34,276 bases of DNA from contig JANXEF010000010.1 of assembly GCA_025057895.1 (NCBI GenBank), forward strand, positions 1 to 34,276, written 5' to 3'. Source of the stretch: Archaeoglobaceae archaeon. GTDB taxonomy: Archaea; Halobacteriota; Archaeoglobi; Archaeoglobales; Archaeoglobaceae. The position numbers were made by a program, and so were the translations under genes. A model generated the notes under the pieces. The model searched no databases. It was not told the DNA's origin and was given only the letters and a program-made list of their open reading frames with translations. This document shows, piece after piece, positions 32,633 through 34,276 of this stretch. Numbering within the stretch: position 1 is the stretch's first letter; the number at the start of each line of letters is the position of its first letter.

Positions 32633-32739
32633 CTATTAATAAAGTTAAAAGCAAAGAAAAAAATTTCAATGCTTTAAATATCAGTTATAACAAAGGGAAG
32701 AACGTTATAGCAGTTGAGAAGCATCGAATATGATGGTAG

Positions 32740-32912
32740 ATTAAAAAAGAGATTGGGAGAATAGACAGAATAGATAGAGAAAACCAAGTTGTGAGCTTAA
32801 ACTTCCCTTACTCAACATAACAATTCCTCAAGAATATTTTCGATTCTTTTTTGAAAAGGATAGATTTATCTCTTCGGAAATTGGAGATTCTGAAGAATAT
32901 GGAATACCTTGA
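32740..32912 (+). pseudogene. Decayed plus-strand coding fragments
   Basis: Two overlapping frames read like protein. 32740-32820 gives KKEIGRIDRIDRENQVVSLN and 32808-32912 gives ITIPQEYFRFFFEKDRF and SSEIGDSEEYGIP. They join at 32808-32820 if one base is lost or gained. A third piece (LNLDEVYRSSV) can follow in yet another frame. No start or family is recognised. Confidence 0.35.
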
Positions 32913-33049
32913 ATCTTGATGAAGTTTATCGGAGCTCGGTATAGATTATACTGAAATTTGAAAGAAGATTTATAAAAAAGATGAATAAGCTCTTGAGATT
33001 TTTCTCTTCTTTTTTCATGATCCACTTGTTTTTTAGCTTTTTATAAGCC

Positions 33050-33421
33050 TCAAAAATTGATTTTTTTAGATTTAACGATTAAAACCCCTTTGCCATGTGG
33101 TACTAAGCAGATCCTTGGCTTTACATCTTTGGACCACTGGTCGTTTTCCAATAAAACCTCAATCCAACTTTATTTCAATGATCAACTGCGAATTTGATCG
33201 CATTTTCTAATTTTCTTACATCTTTTTCAAGTTTTTTAGGATTCCCAACAAATTGCAAGCATTTCTCAAGCACCTTTATTGAAGATCTCTTGGACAAGCA
33301 AGGAGAATATCAAGGGGAGCATGGAACGCTGGCTGACTCCAAATTCCCTTATCGCTCTCTTAGGATCCTCGGATTCTTCAGGAAAAGGATAAATGTCTAA
33401 ACCAGATAGAAGAACTGATTT
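33050..33421 (-). pseudogene. Decayed minus-strand gene with at least two frame breaks
   Basis: Three coding-like fragments follow one another. 33266-33421 reads LLSGLDIYPFPEES, then EFGVSQRSMLPLIFSLLV. 33175-~33300 reads VLEKCLQFVGNPKKLEK and KLENAIKFAVDH. 33050-33169 reads IEVLLENDQWSKDVKPRIC then LVPHGKGVLIVKSKK. The third could continue past a run of seven A (33061-33070 region) into SIFEAYKKLKNKW. The residue use resembles that of neighbouring real genes, so decay of a former gene is more likely than chance. I do not recognise the family. Confidence 0.45.
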
Positions 33422-33562
33422 TCATTCTCTTCACTCTCGCTGGATAAAGCTTAAGAGTTTTTATTTTTTTCTTGATTTTGAAGAAGCTTCGAAATAGCAA
33501 ACTTGATTCATTCGGAATAAAAAAATTAAAATTAGTATCTTTTTGAGATCACCTTAGCTTTC

Positions 33563-33830
33563 TTACCGCAACGAAAAAACTACGAATGTCAAAATTACGA
33601 TCAAGGTTATTATTGCGTAAGTTCTATATCCTTCTTTCGAGCAAAACATCGTCAGGAGAGACTGCAAGGTTTTCTTCGCCTACGAGAATTATTTTGTCAC
33701 CTTCAGTTATCGCACTAAGGTTCTGGAGTTTATCAGTAACCAGCAATGAGCGATCTCTGCAATTGCGAATTCCTAAATGTAATGAAAGCTTCGAGTGCAT
33801 AGTCCGCTTTGGGGACATTAAAAAGTCCAA
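33563..33830 (-). pseudogene. Small beta-rich domain broken from its membrane helix by a frameshift
   Basis: 33624-33830 reads a compact domain ending TEGDKIILVGEENLAVSPDD then VLLERRI and a stop. One base over, KEGYRTYAIITLIVILTF then VVFSLR runs to a stop at 33563. Together they look like one domain with a C-terminal membrane helix interrupted by a frameshift. The GDKIILVGEE strand pattern is vaguely like RCK_C or CooT-like domains; I would not name it. It starts next to the end of the kinase-like gene (stop at 33832). Confidence 0.4.
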
Positions 33831-33831
33831 T

Positions 33832-34276
33832 CTATTCTTTCACTTTTTCTAAAGCACCTTTGATCCTCTCGGATTCCATCCATAACTTATCAAGCCTTGA
33901 TATTATCTTATCTATCCTCAAAACCTGTTCATAAATTCTATCCCTTAGTTTTTCATCTGCAAAAAGCTCCGCACTGGAAAGGATAACCGCTAAGGGATTT
34001 CTAATTCCATCAACCAAATATGCAAGTTCATCGATGTTTTTCTTAAGCTGTTCTAATAACCTTGTTTTCTCCTCTTCAAGCTCCAACTTCTCTCTCACGA
34101 AGATGACATCCTCTAAAAGAGTTCTAATTAGTTCAAATTCACTCTCACGAAGTTTTTCCGCAATAAAAAGCAGAACTTTGATTTCTGATTCAAATTCGAG
34201 TGGATAAGCAATCACTTGTTTATCCTTGTGCTCTGAATAGAGTTTACAATCCTCAAAGCAATCTCTAACGATCTCT
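33832..34276 (-). CDS. Kinase-like sensor lacking phospho-acceptor His and ATPase domain, 3' part
   Basis: The frame is open to the right edge, so only the last ~147 residues are seen. The first part (RDCFEDCKLYSEHKDKQVIA, PLEFESEIKVLLFIAEKL) resembles the end of a GAF-like sensing domain with two cysteines. A coiled coil (~55-80) then leads to NIDELAYLVDGIRNPLAVI, which matches the histidine-kinase dimerisation helix HDxRNPLA except that Val replaces His. After it only ~50 helical residues remain before the stop, with no N, G1 or G2 boxes. It may be a dimeric sensor or anti-kinase, or a truncated kinase. A possible internal GTG start is at 34215. Confidence 0.65.
   Translation of the reverse strand, partial: EIVRDCFEDCKLYSEHKDKQVIAYPLEFESEIKVLLFIAEKLRESEFELIRTLLEDVIFVREKLELEEEKTRLLEQLKKNIDELAYLVDGIRNPLAVILSSAELFADEKLRDRIYEQVLRIDKIISRLDKLWMESERIKGALEKVKE

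Larger units (their letters stand above)
32633..33562. other. Gene-less, decayed region after tRNA-Asp
   Basis: No intact gene is seen in these ~930 bp. Instead there are short coding-like fragments on both strands, each ended by a stop and continued in another frame (described separately). There is no terminal inverted repeat, no transposase motif and no second copy of the tRNA-Asp 3' end to the right within the window. The sequence looks like former genes in decay. Confidence 0.5.

Noticed and set aside
32548-32733. 61-codon plus-strand frame across tRNA-Asp
   Set aside because: It reads through the tRNA gene; the tRNA fold is unambiguous.
32828-33025. 65-codon minus-strand frame beginning MDHEKRREKSQ
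   Set aside because: It overlaps better protein-like frames on both strands and has no promoter or SD; kept only as part of the decayed region.
32558-34276. Integrated element with att sites at tRNA-Asp
   Set aside because: I looked for a repeat of the tRNA 3' end to the right and found none within the window, and no integrase motif; only decay is supported.
1-34276. CRISPR arrays, insertion sequences, rRNA genes, known riboswitches
   Set aside because: No regularly spaced repeats, no intact transposase, no rRNA core sequences and no recognisable riboswitch core were seen.

Overview
The window is archaeal chromosome, most likely from a sulfate- or sulfite-reducing member of the Archaeoglobi. 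Support comes from a genuine DsrC with both redox cysteines, aIF1A, aTrm56, aPelota, archaeal-type AlaRS, AspRS and MetRS, the coenzyme F420 ligase CofE, and unspliced tRNA genes without encoded CCA. Many starts are leaderless, with a TATA box centred about 26 nt upstream. The DNA is AT-rich by eye. The species is an inference from gene content only. I see no CRISPR array, insertion sequence or intact phage gene.

Layout, left to right. (1) 1-1447 (-): start of an exported CobN-like protein, cut by the left edge, divergent from a small membrane protein. (2) 2012-5152 (+): aIF1A with an apparent CTG start, aTrm56, PurB, and a winged-helix regulator fused to a periplasmic-binding-protein-like domain; pyrE converges on it. 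(3) 5753-10726: dsrC (-) divergent from alaS-cofE-ATP-grasp ligase (+), a translationally coupled run. (4) 10963-14794 (+): a tight three-gene operon of a COG2509-type flavoprotein with TldD and TldE. (5) 14781-18500 (-): type IV pilus-like ATPase, polytopic platform protein and a small tail-anchored beta-rich protein, with no pilin nearby. (6) 18636-21971 (-): aspS and metG. (7) 22084-24357 (+): nickel/cobalt energy-coupling factor transporter CbiM/NikM-CbiQ-CbiO, with a NikR-like palindrome upstream. (8) 24350-29658: MBL hydrolase, pelota, tRNA-Gln, PAS histidine kinase, cupin, and ribH overlapping an aspartate-type aminotransferase. (9) 29814-32632: a 29-residue Lys/Glu peptide gene, tRNA-Ser, adenine deaminase overlapping a purine phosphoribosyltransferase, and tRNA-Asp. 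(10) 32633-33831: about 1.2 kb of decayed coding fragments on both strands next to tRNA-Asp, followed by the 3' end of a kinase-like gene that lacks the phospho-acceptor His and the ATPase domain.

Most genes are housekeeping: translation, purine and pyrimidine synthesis and salvage, flavin and F420 supply, metal uptake. The least explained units are the flavoprotein-TldD-TldE operon, the ATP-grasp ligase coupled to cofE, the pilin-less secretion operon with its beta-rich membrane protein, the exported CobN-like protein, the Lys-rich micro-gene, and the decayed stretch after tRNA-Asp.
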